64,000 nt of DNA. Source: Pseudomonas sp. G34 (GTDB taxonomy: Bacteria > Pseudomonadota > Gammaproteobacteria > Pseudomonadales > Pseudomonadaceae). Made by a program: the position numbers and the translations under genes. Below the pieces are notes generated by a model. That model was given only the letters and a program-made list of their open reading frames with translations, had not been told where the DNA came from and did not search any database. The DNA lies in assembly GCF_031119625.1 (NCBI RefSeq), contig NZ_JAVHZV010000001.1, positions 62,001-126,000 of the forward strand, in the 5' to 3' direction. Each line of letters starts with the position of its first letter. Positions within the stretch are counted from its first letter, which is position 1. This document shows positions 56,047 through 64,000 of this stretch, in pieces.

Positions 56047-56694
56047 ATGCCGACCATCGTTTCACGACTGCTGCTGGTGCTGGGCCTGCTCGGGCCAGCC
56101 CTGCAGGGCGTGCAGGCCCAGGAAGTCAACGCGGATCTGTACGACGCAGTCGCCCCGGCGAACTCTGCCTTCGTGCGGGTGCTCAACCTCAGCAGCGGCG
56201 TCGTCGACGTCAGCCTGAGCAGCAAGAAAACAGCCCAGAAAGTCGGCCCGGAGCAACTCGGCGCCTACCGCTTCACGCCACCGGGCAAAACGCTGCTGAG
56301 CGTCGGCGCTGCGCGCCTCGAAACGGATCTGCAGGCCAACAGCGCCAGTACCTTGCTGTACGCCAACGGCAGCCTCACCGAGCTCAAGGACATTTACGTC
56401 AACGAGCCCAAGAAAGCCCAGCTGGCGTTCTACAACCTCACCGACACGCCAACCGCCCTGAAAACCGCAGACGGCAAACACGAAGTGGTTGCCGCCATCG
56501 GCAAAGCGCAGACCGGCGGGCGCATGGTCAACGAATTCAAGATTGCCTTCGCCGCCTATGCGGGTGACCGGAAGGTGGCCAGCTTCGACGAGATGTTCCT
56601 GAAGAAGGGTCGTTCCTACAGCTACGTACTGCTGCCCGAAGGCAGCGGCTATCGCGCCATCAGCCAAGCCAACGCCATCGACCCGGCTGAGTGA
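56047..56694 (+). CDS. algF: Alginate O-acetylation protein AlgF
   Basis: 215 residues with a signal peptide (MPTIVSRLLLVLGLLGPALQGVQA, cleaved before QEV), then two beta-rich halves beginning DLYDAVAPANSAFVRVLNLSSGVVDVSL, the AlgF signature. The periplasmic protein is required for acetylation, probably as a link between AlgJ and AlgX; no catalytic motif. GAGGA before ATG. A 62-base gap with a CCGGCC/GGCCGG hairpin (56711-56725) separates it from algX. Confidence 0.92.
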   Translation: MPTIVSRLLLVLGLLGPALQGVQAQEVNADLYDAVAPANSAFVRVLNLSSGVVDVSLSSKKTAQKVGPEQLGAYRFTPPGKTLLSVGAARLETDLQANSASTLLYANGSLTELKDIYVNEPKKAQLAFYNLTDTPTALKTADGKHEVVAAIGKAQTGGRMVNEFKIAFAAYAGDRKVASFDEMFLKKGRSYSYVLLPEGSGYRAISQANAIDPAE

Positions 56695-56756
56695 AGGATG
56701 CACACACCGCCCGGCCGCTGGCCGGTGCCTGGCCAACACGACCCTAAAGCGCGCCT

Positions 56757-58154
56757 ATGAAGAAGACACTGCAATACGTACTGGCCACCACCCTCGCCCT
56801 ATCCAGCCTGCCCAGTGTCGCCGACACCGAAAAGGCTGATTGCGACGGGCTCGAATGCCTGATCTGCTCGGCGGTCACCGATCCGGGCCAGTACCAGGGC
56901 CGCGGCATGAAGCTGATGAGTTTCATCACCCCCGGCGAAGATCGCTGGCTGTTCCGCTCCTCGGTGGACCTGGTCAATGAGTTCGGCATCCCGCCGGCCA
57001 TGCAACCCGAGTTCGCCCGCCTGGTGAAAACCTTCGCGGCCAAGGGCACCCATGTGGCGATTGCCGTGCAACCGACTCGCGGCCTGATGCACCATGACAA
57101 GGTGCGCCCTGACCGCGCCTATGGGTTCGACTACATCAAGGCCAGCAGCAGCCTGGGCAGGTTCCAGCAGCAGCTCAGAGCCGGCGGTGCGATCGTGCCG
57201 GACATGCTTGCGGTGGTGAAGAACCCGCCCAAGAACGACTACTTCTTCCGCCGCGATTCGCACTGGACGCCCTCGGGGGCCCAGGTAACCGCGCGCGCGC
57301 TGGCCGATGAAATCATGCGCCAGCCGTTCTACGCGACCCTGAGCAAAAAGGCCTACCGCACCGAGCCGGGGGTGACCATTCCCAAGAATGGCATTCTCGA
57401 CATGGCGCTGGAGCGGATCTGCCACAACACCTACGGGTATCAGTTCGTGAAGAACTACCGCACCGTGCCGGACTCGTCCGACGCCAGCGGCCTCTTCGAA
57501 GATGCGCCCGATCCCGAGGCGGTGCTGGTCGGCACCAGCAACTCGGCGGCCCGTGAAGACGAAACCCGCCAGTACAACTTCGATGGCTACCTCAAGGAAT
57601 ACCTGAGCATCGACGTGCTCAACTTCGCGCTGCCCGGCGCCGGACAGGACGGCGCCCTGCTGGAATACCTGCTTTCGAGCAGCTATTCGCCCGACAAGCC
57701 GCCGAAACTGCTGCTCTGGGAATTGCCGGCCAACTACAGCCTCGACAGTCCCTATCTGTATCGCCAGCTGATTCCCGCCATCAATGGCGGTTGCAGCAAG
57801 GCCGAGGCGCTGATGGCCAACACCCAGCAGCGACCGTCACTGAAGGTCAACGACCGCATCGAGCTGCTCAGCAACGCCGGGGACAAGCGCCAGGATCTGC
57901 GCAACGCCAAAGCCTTCATCGACTTGAAGATCAGTGACAAGAGCGTCAAGGACTTCTACCTGATCACCTATTATGACAATGGCGCCCGGGACAAGGTGTG
58001 GATGCGCAGGCAGGCAGCGGTAACCGGTGGTCAGTACTATCTGGAGCTCAGCCCTTCAGCGGACTACAAGGATGCCAACCTGCTCTCGGTGTTTCTGGAA
58101 ACCACCGCGCCGCTGGCCAGCCCCACGTCACTGGAAGCCAAGATATGTCGCTGA
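56757..58154 (+). CDS. algX: Alginate O-acetyltransferase AlgX
   Basis: A 465-residue periplasmic enzyme: signal peptide MKKTLQYVLATTLALSSLPSVA, an N-terminal SGNH domain with Asp167-Ser-His169 (RRDSHWTPSG) and Ser261 (LVGTSNSAAR), and a C-terminal carbohydrate-binding beta-sandwich (KDFYLITYYDNGARDKVWMRRQ). P. aeruginosa AlgX has D174/H176/S269, so the triad is intact with an offset of 7-8. It transfers acetyl to mannuronate. Here it follows algF; in the canonical operon it lies between algG and algL. The last 10 bases overlap algL. Confidence 0.94.
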   Translation: MKKTLQYVLATTLALSSLPSVADTEKADCDGLECLICSAVTDPGQYQGRGMKLMSFITPGEDRWLFRSSVDLVNEFGIPPAMQPEFARLVKTFAAKGTHVAIAVQPTRGLMHHDKVRPDRAYGFDYIKASSSLGRFQQQLRAGGAIVPDMLAVVKNPPKNDYFFRRDSHWTPSGAQVTARALADEIMRQPFYATLSKKAYRTEPGVTIPKNGILDMALERICHNTYGYQFVKNYRTVPDSSDASGLFEDAPDPEAVLVGTSNSAAREDETRQYNFDGYLKEYLSIDVLNFALPGAGQDGALLEYLLSSSYSPDKPPKLLLWELPANYSLDSPYLYRQLIPAINGGCSKAEALMANTQQRPSLKVNDRIELLSNAGDKRQDLRNAKAFIDLKISDKSVKDFYLITYYDNGARDKVWMRRQAAVTGGQYYLELSPSADYKDANLLSVFLETTAPLASPTSLEAKICR

Positions 58155-59251
58155 AGCGCCCCCTGGCATTCGCTGCGCTGCTCATGCTCAACCAGGTGCC
58201 TGCCCAGGCCACTGAATCGATCTGGGCGACGCAGAGCAATGCGCTGGTCGCCAGCCCGGCCGACTATCGGCTGCTCAACTGCCCGCGCAAACCTCCCGCG
58301 CCCTACACGGGGTCCTTGCAGCTGCAAAGCAAATACGACCAGAGCGACAGCAGCAAATCGACCCTGATTGTGCAGCCCAAGGAAACCGCGCGGATTGCCG
58401 AGTTGATCAAGGGCTACATCGGCAACCTGGTCGCTGCCGCCAACCAGTTCCAGCGCGCCAAGGAGGCCGAGCAGGCGCGCCTCGACCTGGCCTGTATCGA
58501 CCAGTGGCTGAATGTCTGGGCCAAGGGCGGCGCGCTGCGCAACCCGGATGCAAGCGGCACCGGTATCGCTTCACGCAAGTGGGCGCTTGCCGCCATCGCC
58601 TCCACCGTGCTGAAGGTCCAGGCACTCAGTGGCGGCGCGTTCGCGCTCAACGCAGCGCAGCGCAGCTGGCTGCAACAGCTCGCCGAACAGGTGATTGCCG
58701 AGCACCGGCCACGCCAACAGCCGGACTTCGCCTACTTCAACAACCATGATTACTGGGCAGGCTGGGCCGTAGCGGCCACCGGCATGCTGCTCGGGCGCGA
58801 CGACTTCCTGGCCTGGGCCGACCTCAATCTGCGTCGTGGGCTGGCCCAGGCGACAGCGTCGGCGAGCGCTGATGCGCGCTACCTGCCCCTGGAAGTGGCG
58901 CGCGCACAACTGGCGGCGGACTACAGCAACTACGCCATGGTGCCCCTCACGTTGCTGGTCGAAGCCGCCGAGCACAACGGCCGCCCGCTGAACGCCCAGG
59001 AGCGGCAAAGGTTTCAGCAACTGGCCAACTTCACCGCCCGCGCCGTGCTCGAGCCGCGAACCTTGCCGGAGCTCGATAACCGCAAGCAAAAGAAGGTCGG
59101 CAGCCACAAGATGATCTGGCTGATCCCGTTTCTCAACCGTTATCCCGACCACGCCTGGGCCCGTGCGCTCTACGACGACCAGGACGGCGAGGTCGACAAT
59201 TACAGCCAAATTGGCGGGCGACTGAAGCCGCTCTACAGCCGCTTCAAATGA
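58145..59251 (+). CDS. algL: Alginate lyase AlgL
   Basis: A 368-residue family PL5 mannuronate lyase of the periplasm, with signal MSLKRPLAFAALLMLNQVPAQA. Catalytic residues by comparison with PL5 enzymes: Asn200-His201 in FNNHDYWAGWA (the usual motif is NNHSYW) and Arg253/Tyr260 in VARAQLAADYSNYA, keeping the R-x6-Y spacing. WAKGGAL and GRDDFLAWA also fit. AlgL clears misguided polymer from the periplasm. ATG 58145 overlaps algX by 10 bases; its stop shares ATGA with the next gene. Confidence 0.92.
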   Translation: MSLKRPLAFAALLMLNQVPAQATESIWATQSNALVASPADYRLLNCPRKPPAPYTGSLQLQSKYDQSDSSKSTLIVQPKETARIAELIKGYIGNLVAAANQFQRAKEAEQARLDLACIDQWLNVWAKGGALRNPDASGTGIASRKWALAAIASTVLKVQALSGGAFALNAAQRSWLQQLAEQVIAEHRPRQQPDFAYFNNHDYWAGWAVAATGMLLGRDDFLAWADLNLRRGLAQATASASADARYLPLEVARAQLAADYSNYAMVPLTLLVEAAEHNGRPLNAQERQRFQQLANFTARAVLEPRTLPELDNRKQKKVGSHKMIWLIPFLNRYPDHAWARALYDDQDGEVDNYSQIGGRLKPLYSRFK

Positions 59252-59268
59252 CTCCGGGAAAGATGCCA

Positions 59269-60780
59269 ATGCTAAACAAACAGATTCTGCGCCAAACCGC
59301 CATCTCGCTGGCTCTGCTGGCCGGCCTCGGCAGCCAGGCGCTCGCCGCCGATTGGCAATGGGCCACGGAAACCGAACAGCGTGCGCTGGCCGATCAGCTG
59401 CGCCAGCGTATCGACCAGCAGCTGCCGCGCCCGAGCCTCTCGGCCCCGCGTGGTAGCGCGCAGGTCGTTCTGCAACCGATGTTCTCGGCGCAAGCCGGCA
59501 GCTGGCCGTTCGAGCCCTTCGTCAACAATGGCCTGTTCCGGGCCATCGCCAGTTATCAGCCCAGCCACCCGCAGGCGATCACCATCAGCGGTGGAGCGAT
59601 CACCCTGGAGCAATTGCGCCAGCGCCTGGCCGACGCCAGCATCATCAAGCCCTACAAGGATGGCTACCTGCTCAGCTACCCGCTGATGATCGCCCCTGGC
59701 GGCGCGCTGCTGGTGCAAAACACCAAGCTCTATCTGTACACGCCCAGTGGCACAGCGCTGATCAACCAGGGCACGCTGAGCATTCGCAACGCCACGGTGC
59801 AAAGCGTCAGCGAGGGCGATAGCGCCGATACCGACCGTCCATTTCGCCCCTTCATCATCGCCTGGGCCGGAAGCAGTACCGAAGTCAGCGACTCGCAGCT
59901 CAGCAAGCTCGGTTACAACGCCCACCTGTCACGTGGCTTGACCAGCGCGCGCAGCGCGGCGCAGACCTCTGTACCACCCGCCCAGGTGCTGATTCGCGAC
60001 AGCCGCTTCGATGCGCTGTCCAGCGTCGAGTTGCAGTATGCACAGGCGTCGATCGAGCGCAGCGAATTCACCAACCTGCAGCAATACGGCATCGACCTGC
60101 AGGACAGCCGCCTGAACCTGGCCCACAACCGTATCACCCAGGTTCGCAACCAGAGCGGCATCCGTGTGCGCGGCTCGAGCAGCGGGCTGATCGCCCACAA
60201 CAAGGTGCTGCAGGCGAGCAAAGCAGGCATCGAGATCAGCGACCAGCAAGGTGACCTGGTGCTCGCCGACAACCAGATAGGGGCCTCCAAGGGCAACGGC
60301 GTACTGCTGCGCAATGTGGGCAGCAACAGCGCCAGCACCCTGCTGCTGGTCGGTAACCTCATCGGCAACAATGACGCCAGCGGCATCTACGCCGACAACC
60401 TGCAGCGTGGCTACCTGATCGACAACCGGATTCAGGGCAGCCCGGACTATGCGATCAGCACACTGAACCCCCGTGATCAGCACAGCGAACTGGTGATCAT
60501 CGGCAATACCCTGAGCCAGATCGGCAACGCACTGATTCGTACCGAAGGCCTGCAGTCACTGACCCTTGGTAGCAATGACTACCAGCTGGGACCAATCACC
60601 CAGAGCGTACTGGTCGGTGACCTGCTGCCGCTGCAGAGCCTGTTGCTCGACGCCACCTACAAGCGCGGCTGCCTGATTCAGGTCAAACCGGCCAGCGCGA
60701 CCGAGGCCGGCTTCCCGCGCAAGCGCGCCTGTAGCAAAACCATCCTCGGCGCGACAACGGGCCGCAACCTGAATATGTGA
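59269..60780 (+). CDS. algG: AlgG-like beta-helix protein, DPHD catalytic motif absent
   Basis: 503 residues with signal MLNKQILRQTAISLALLAGLGSQALA. The middle (RPFRPFIIAWAGSSTEVSDSQLSKLGYNAH) closely resembles the mannuronan C5-epimerase AlgG, and the rest forms right-handed beta-helix repeats (SGIYADNLQRGYLIDNRIQGS...). At the place of the epimerase motif YGIDPHDRSH, however, it reads YGIDLQDSRL (Asp276-Leu-Gln-Asp279), so the catalytic His is missing, and the neighbouring Tyr/His-rich rung has changed. Epimerase activity is therefore doubtful; a structural role guiding or protecting the chain is possible. ATG 59269 has GGGAAAG 8 bases upstream; an ATG at 59248 overlapping algL is the alternative. 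Last gene of the cluster. Confidence 0.85.
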   Translation: MLNKQILRQTAISLALLAGLGSQALAADWQWATETEQRALADQLRQRIDQQLPRPSLSAPRGSAQVVLQPMFSAQAGSWPFEPFVNNGLFRAIASYQPSHPQAITISGGAITLEQLRQRLADASIIKPYKDGYLLSYPLMIAPGGALLVQNTKLYLYTPSGTALINQGTLSIRNATVQSVSEGDSADTDRPFRPFIIAWAGSSTEVSDSQLSKLGYNAHLSRGLTSARSAAQTSVPPAQVLIRDSRFDALSSVELQYAQASIERSEFTNLQQYGIDLQDSRLNLAHNRITQVRNQSGIRVRGSSSGLIAHNKVLQASKAGIEISDQQGDLVLADNQIGASKGNGVLLRNVGSNSASTLLLVGNLIGNNDASGIYADNLQRGYLIDNRIQGSPDYAISTLNPRDQHSELVIIGNTLSQIGNALIRTEGLQSLTLGSNDYQLGPITQSVLVGDLLPLQSLLLDATYKRGCLIQVKPASATEAGFPRKRACSKTILGATTGRNLNM

Positions 60781-60892
60781 GCCACACGGCGGCAGCGTCC
60801 GCGGGCGCTACCGCCTCCTGTCGCCATTAGCGGCTGTGCTGTTGACGTCGCTGTCAGCCGCCCATAGCGATTGCCCCAGGGATGACACGCAC

Positions 60893-60932
60893 AAAAAAGC
60901 CCCCGCCGGTTCACACCGGCGGGGGCTTTTTC
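60893..60932. terminator. Strong bidirectional terminator between algG and typA
   Basis: A 17-bp uninterrupted stem (arms 60894-60910 and 60915-60931, TCAC loop) with A and T tails, ending both the plus-strand alg cluster and minus-strand typA. Confidence 0.95.
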
Positions 60933-60950
60933 TAGTCAGCTAGAACCGGA

Positions 60951-62771
60951 TCAGTTCTTGGCTTTCTTGGCAGCGCGGGTACGCTCGCCTTCGTCGAGGA
61001 TCTTCTTGCGCAGACGGATCGACTTCGGCGTCACTTCGCACAGCTCGTCGTCCTGGATGAATTCCAGGGCCTGTTCCAGGGTGAAGCGCACCGGCGGCAC
61101 CAGGGCGATGGTTTCGTCCTTACCCGAAGCGCGCATGTTGTCGAGCTTCTTGCCTTTGGTTGGGTTGACGCCCAGGTCGTTGTCGCGGCTGTTCAGGCCG
61201 ATGATCTGACCGTTGTAGATTTCCTGGCCGTGCTCGACGAACAGCTTGCCGCGCGCCTGCAGGGTTTCCAGGGAGTAGGTCAGTGCCTTGCCGGTATCGA
61301 TCGATACCAGTACGCCGTTCTGGCGGCCGGACATGTGGCCCGACTTCATCACGTCGTAACGGTCGAAGATCGAGGTCAGGATGCCTGCACCGTTGGTCAG
61401 GGTCAGGAAGGCGTTACGGAAGCCGATCAGACCACGGGCCGGGATGTTGTATTCCAGGCGTACGCGACCCTTGCCGTCCGGCACCATGTTGCTCAGGTCG
61501 CCTTTACGCAGACCCATCTCTTCCATGACCTTGCCCTGGGATTCTTCCGGGATGTCGATGGTGACGTTTTCATAGGGCTCGTGTTTCACGCCGCCCACAT
61601 CACGGATGATCACTTCCGGACGACCAACGCCCATTTCGAAGCCTTCGCGGCGCATGTTCTCGATCAGTACCGACAGGTGCAGTTCACCACGGCCGGAGAC
61701 CTTGAACTTGTCGGCCGAGTCGCCTTCTTCAACGCGCAAGGCAACGTTGTAGAGCAGCTCCTTGTCCAGACGCTCCTTGATGTTGCGGCTGGTGACGAAC
61801 TTGCCTTCCTTGCCGCAGAACGGCGAATCGTTGACCTGGAAGGTCATGGATACGGTCGGCTCGTCGACGGTCAGCGGGGTCAGCGCTTCGACGTTGTTCT
61901 GGTCGCACAGGGTGTCGGAGATGAACAGCTCGTCCATGCCGCTGACGCAGACGATGTCGCCGGCGGTGGCTTCTTCGACGTCCACACGGTGCAGACCGTG
62001 GTGGCCCATCAGCTTGAGGATACGGCCGTTACGCTTCTTGCCGTCGACGTCGATGGCGGTAACCGGGGTGTTCGGCTTGACGCGACCACGGGCGATACGG
62101 CCAACACCGATGATGCCCAGGAAGCTGTTGTAGTCCAGTGCCGAGATCTGCATCTGGAACGGGCCGTCGACGTCGACGTTCGGCGCCGGCACGTGATCGA
62201 CGATGGCCTGGTACAGCGGGGTCAGGTCGTCGGCCATGTCGGTGTGGTCGAGGCCGGCGATGCCGTTCAGGGCGCTGGCGTAGACCACCTGGAAGTCCAG
62301 CTGCTCTTCGGTGGCACCGAGGTTGTCGAACAGGTCGAAGATCTGGTCCATGACCCAATCCGGACGCGCGCCCGGACGGTCGATCTTGTTGATCACCACG
62401 ATCGGACGCAGGCCGGCTTCGAAAGCCTTCTTGGTCACGAAGCGGGTTTGCGGCATCGGGCCGTCCTGGGCGTCAACCACCAGCAGTACGGAGTCCACCA
62501 TCGACATCACGCGCTCTACTTCACCGCCGAAGTCGGCGTGGCCGGGGGTGTCGACGATGTTGATGCGGTAGTTGTTCCACTTGATGGCGGTGTTCTTGGC
62601 CAGAATGGTAATACCGCGCTCTTTTTCCTGGTCGTTGCTGTCCATCACGCGCTCGTCGTTGAGCTCGCTGCGCTCCAGGGTGCCGGACTGACGCAGCAGG
62701 GCGTCGACCAGGGTGGTCTTGCCATGGTCAACGTGGGCGATGATGGCGATGTTGCGGAGATTCTCGATCAC
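60951..62771 (-). CDS. typA: Ribosome-associated GTPase TypA/BipA
   Basis: A 606-residue translational GTPase: G1 [10 protein letters not shown]2 RGITI, G3 [15 protein letters not shown]4 NKID, then EF-G-like domains II, III, V and the BipA-specific C-terminus ([55 protein letters not shown]). It binds ribosomes and helps assembly or stress translation. The GTG at 62771 begins [20 protein letters not shown]. Monocistronic; convergent with algG. Confidence 0.97.
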   Translation of the reverse strand: MIENLRNIAIIAHVDHGKTTLVDALLRQSGTLERSELNDERVMDSNDQEKERGITILAKNTAIKWNNYRINIVDTPGHADFGGEVERVMSMVDSVLLVVDAQDGPMPQTRFVTKKAFEAGLRPIVVINKIDRPGARPDWVMDQIFDLFDNLGATEEQLDFQVVYASALNGIAGLDHTDMADDLTPLYQAIVDHVPAPNVDVDGPFQMQISALDYNSFLGIIGVGRIARGRVKPNTPVTAIDVDGKKRNGRILKLMGHHGLHRVDVEEATAGDIVCVSGMDELFISDTLCDQNNVEALTPLTVDEPTVSMTFQVNDSPFCGKEGKFVTSRNIKERLDKELLYNVALRVEEGDSADKFKVSGRGELHLSVLIENMRREGFEMGVGRPEVIIRDVGGVKHEPYENVTIDIPEESQGKVMEEMGLRKGDLSNMVPDGKGRVRLEYNIPARGLIGFRNAFLTLTNGAGILTSIFDRYDVMKSGHMSGRQNGVLVSIDTGKALTYSLETLQARGKLFVEHGQEIYNGQIIGLNSRDNDLGVNPTKGKKLDNMRASGKDETIALVPPVRFTLEQALEFIQDDELCEVTPKSIRLRKKILDEGERTRAAKKAKN

Positions 62772-62943
62772 AGTAGTGGTCTCGTAGGTTGGGTCGGGCT
62801 ACCCAGCAAGTGCATTCAGGGCCCAACGCGAAAAATCGGAATTAAGGATACAGGCAGTCTGTTAACGCTGTGTGGCGGCAAGGGCGCCACCAATCGGGTC
62901 GGGAGGGCGATGGCGGATACTGCCGCCATTGAGCCCGGGCGTC

Positions 62944-64000
62944 TTATGCCGGACGATAAACGCGCACATTGGCATGTCCCTCGCTCAGCAGGTGGTGGGC
63001 ATGCAGGCGACTCATCACGCCTCGATCGCAATACAGGAGGTACTGGCGGTTGGCGTCCAGTTCCTTGAAACGGTTGTTGACGGCATAGAACGGCATGGCC
63101 TGCACGTCGATGCCGGCGAGTTCGAGCGGCTGGTCTTCGACCTGGTCGGGGTGGCGAATGTCGATCACCACCTGGCCTGGCAAGGCCTCGGCGACTTCCT
63201 CGACCTGCACGTCCTGACCCAACTCTTCGATCACCCGATCAATGGCGATCAGCCGGGCCCGTTCGAGGGCGCGGTCGAGCACGGCCATGTCGAACTGCTC
63301 TTCCTCGTAAACGACGCGGTTGGGCTTGGCCTTGGTGGTCGGGTTCACCGAAATCACGCCGCAGTATTCTGGCATGTGGCGGGCGAACTCGGCGGTGCCG
63401 ATTGCCTCGGCGGTATCGATGATGTCCTGCTTGTGGCTGGCGATCAGCGGGCGCAGTACCAGCTTGTCGGTCACCGCGTCGATCACCGAGAGGTTCGGCA
63501 GGGTCTGGCTGGATACCTGGCTGATCGCCTCGCCGGTCACCAGCGCGTCGATCTGCAGGCGCTCGGCCAGGCGGCTGGCGGCGCGCAGCATCATGCGCTT
63601 GAGGGTGACGCCCATGTAGCTGTTGTCGACCTTGCCGAGAATTTCGCCGAGCACTTCCTCGAACGGCACGCTGATGAACAGCACGCGCTGCGAGCGGCCG
63701 TATTTCTGCCACAGGAAGTGGGCAACTTCCATCACCCCCAGCTCATGGGCGCGGCCGCCGAGGTTGAAGAAGCAGAAATGGGTCATCAGGCCACGGCGCA
63801 TGATCTGGTAGGCAGCGACGGTGGAATCGAAACCGCCGCTCATCAATACCAGGGTCTGCTCCAGCGAGCCCAGCGGATAACCGCCCAGACCCGGATGCTG
63901 GTGATGAATGACGAACAGGCGATCGTGGCGGATCTCGATGCGCACTTCGATTTCCGGCTTCTTCAGATCGATGCCTGCGGCGCCGCACTGCTGGCGCAAC
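62944..64000 (-). CDS. thiI: tRNA 4-thiouridine synthetase ThiI, N-terminus outside window
   Basis: The visible 352 codons reach the window edge in an open frame, so about 130 N-terminal residues are missing. They contain the end of the THUMP domain, the adenylation P-loop [19 protein letters not shown], and [12 protein letters not shown] with the first catalytic Cys, then a C-terminal rhodanese-like domain with [11 protein letters not shown] (persulphide Cys). ThiI makes s4U8 in tRNA and supplies sulphur for thiamine. It is on the minus strand upstream of typA, the same order as in PAO1. A 7-bp hairpin (62910-62929, ATGGCGG/CCGCCAT) follows the stop. Confidence 0.95.
   Translation of the reverse strand, partial: LRQQCGAAGIDLKKPEIEVRIEIRHDRLFVIHHQHPGLGGYPLGSLEQTLVLMSGGFDSTVAAYQIMRRGLMTHFCFFNLGGRAHELGVMEVAHFLWQKYGRSQRVLFISVPFEEVLGEILGKVDNSYMGVTLKRMMLRAASRLAERLQIDALVTGEAISQVSSQTLPNLSVIDAVTDKLVLRPLIASHKQDIIDTAEAIGTAEFARHMPEYCGVISVNPTTKAKPNRVVYEEEQFDMAVLDRALERARLIAIDRVIEELGQDVQVEEVAEALPGQVVIDIRHPDQVEDQPLELAGIDVQAMPFYAVNNRFKELDANRQYLLYCDRGVMSRLHAHHLLSEGHANVRVYRPA

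Noticed and set aside
61230..63068. 612-codon plus-strand open frame opposite typA
   Set aside because: Antisense shadow of typA; composition skewed and no recognisable fold.

Overview
The window is GC-rich chromosomal DNA of a Pseudomonas-like gammaproteobacterium. The evidence is Pseudomonas-style gene order (bioB-F-H-C-D, comF/modE/srkA/rarD/GNAT/glcB, creB-creC-creD, amino-acid ABC transporter/dtd/pip, blc/DUF924/fbp, typA/thiI), a malate synthase G, a PsrA-type operator on a fatty-acid oxidation gene, and complete alginate-type polymer machinery. From memory of strain PAO1, positions ~1.5-34 kb follow the PA0508-to-PA0462 neighbourhood, ~34.2-43 kb resemble PA5074-PA5110 and the last 3 kb match PA5117-PA5118. 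The alginate-type cluster lies between the last two blocks, not at the PAO1 alginate locus. No rRNA, tRNA, CRISPR array or insertion sequence was recognised.

Layout. 0-7 kb: end of a type IV pilin gene, a YqaE-type membrane peptide, an FMN quinone/chromate reductase, and two paralogous ~600-residue acyl-CoA dehydrogenases separated by a membrane diguanylate cyclase; the second dehydrogenase gene has a sigma-70 promoter overlapped by PsrA-like operators. 7-12.5 kb: a HExxH protein, a small flagellar-rod-like protein, then the tightly coupled operon bioB-bioF-bioH-bioC-bioD (minus strand) with a BirA-type operator at its promoter. 12.5-19.7 kb: comF, modE-like regulator, srkA, rarD, a GcvR-like ACT protein, a GNAT acetyltransferase and glcB. 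19.7-25.9 kb: a nested palindromic repeat, an acyltransferase next to a secreted GH5 glycoside hydrolase, a cNMP/CBS/DUF294 protein overlapping an exonuclease gene, and an exported protein of unknown function. 26-34 kb: the CreBCD region with a CBS-domain gene inserted, a four-copy 103-bp repeat array with DnaA-box-like sequences, a chemoreceptor and a retropepsin-like protein. 34.2-44.1 kb: polar amino-acid ABC transporter, dtd-pip, lipoproteins, lipocalin, DUF924, fbp, a second diguanylate cyclase and a YkgJ protein. 44.1-60.8 kb: a ~0.9-kb control region and twelve same-strand genes in the order algD-algA-alg8-alg44-algK-algE-algI-algJ-algF-algX-algL-algG. 60.9-64 kb: typA and the 3' part of thiI.

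The alg cluster encodes every step from GDP-mannose to an exported, acetylated polyuronate: AlgA and AlgD make GDP-mannuronate, Alg8 with the PilZ protein Alg44 polymerises it, AlgI/J/F/X acetylate it, AlgK/AlgE form the export route, and AlgL/AlgG trim or modify it in the periplasm. It departs from the textbook operon in gene order, in an AlgG homologue whose DPHD catalytic motif reads DLQD, and in an AlgK that lacks a lipobox cysteine. Its control region carries a perfect Anr/FNR box and no well-spaced AlgU promoter. This cluster and the 103-bp repeat array are the two most unusual parts of the window.
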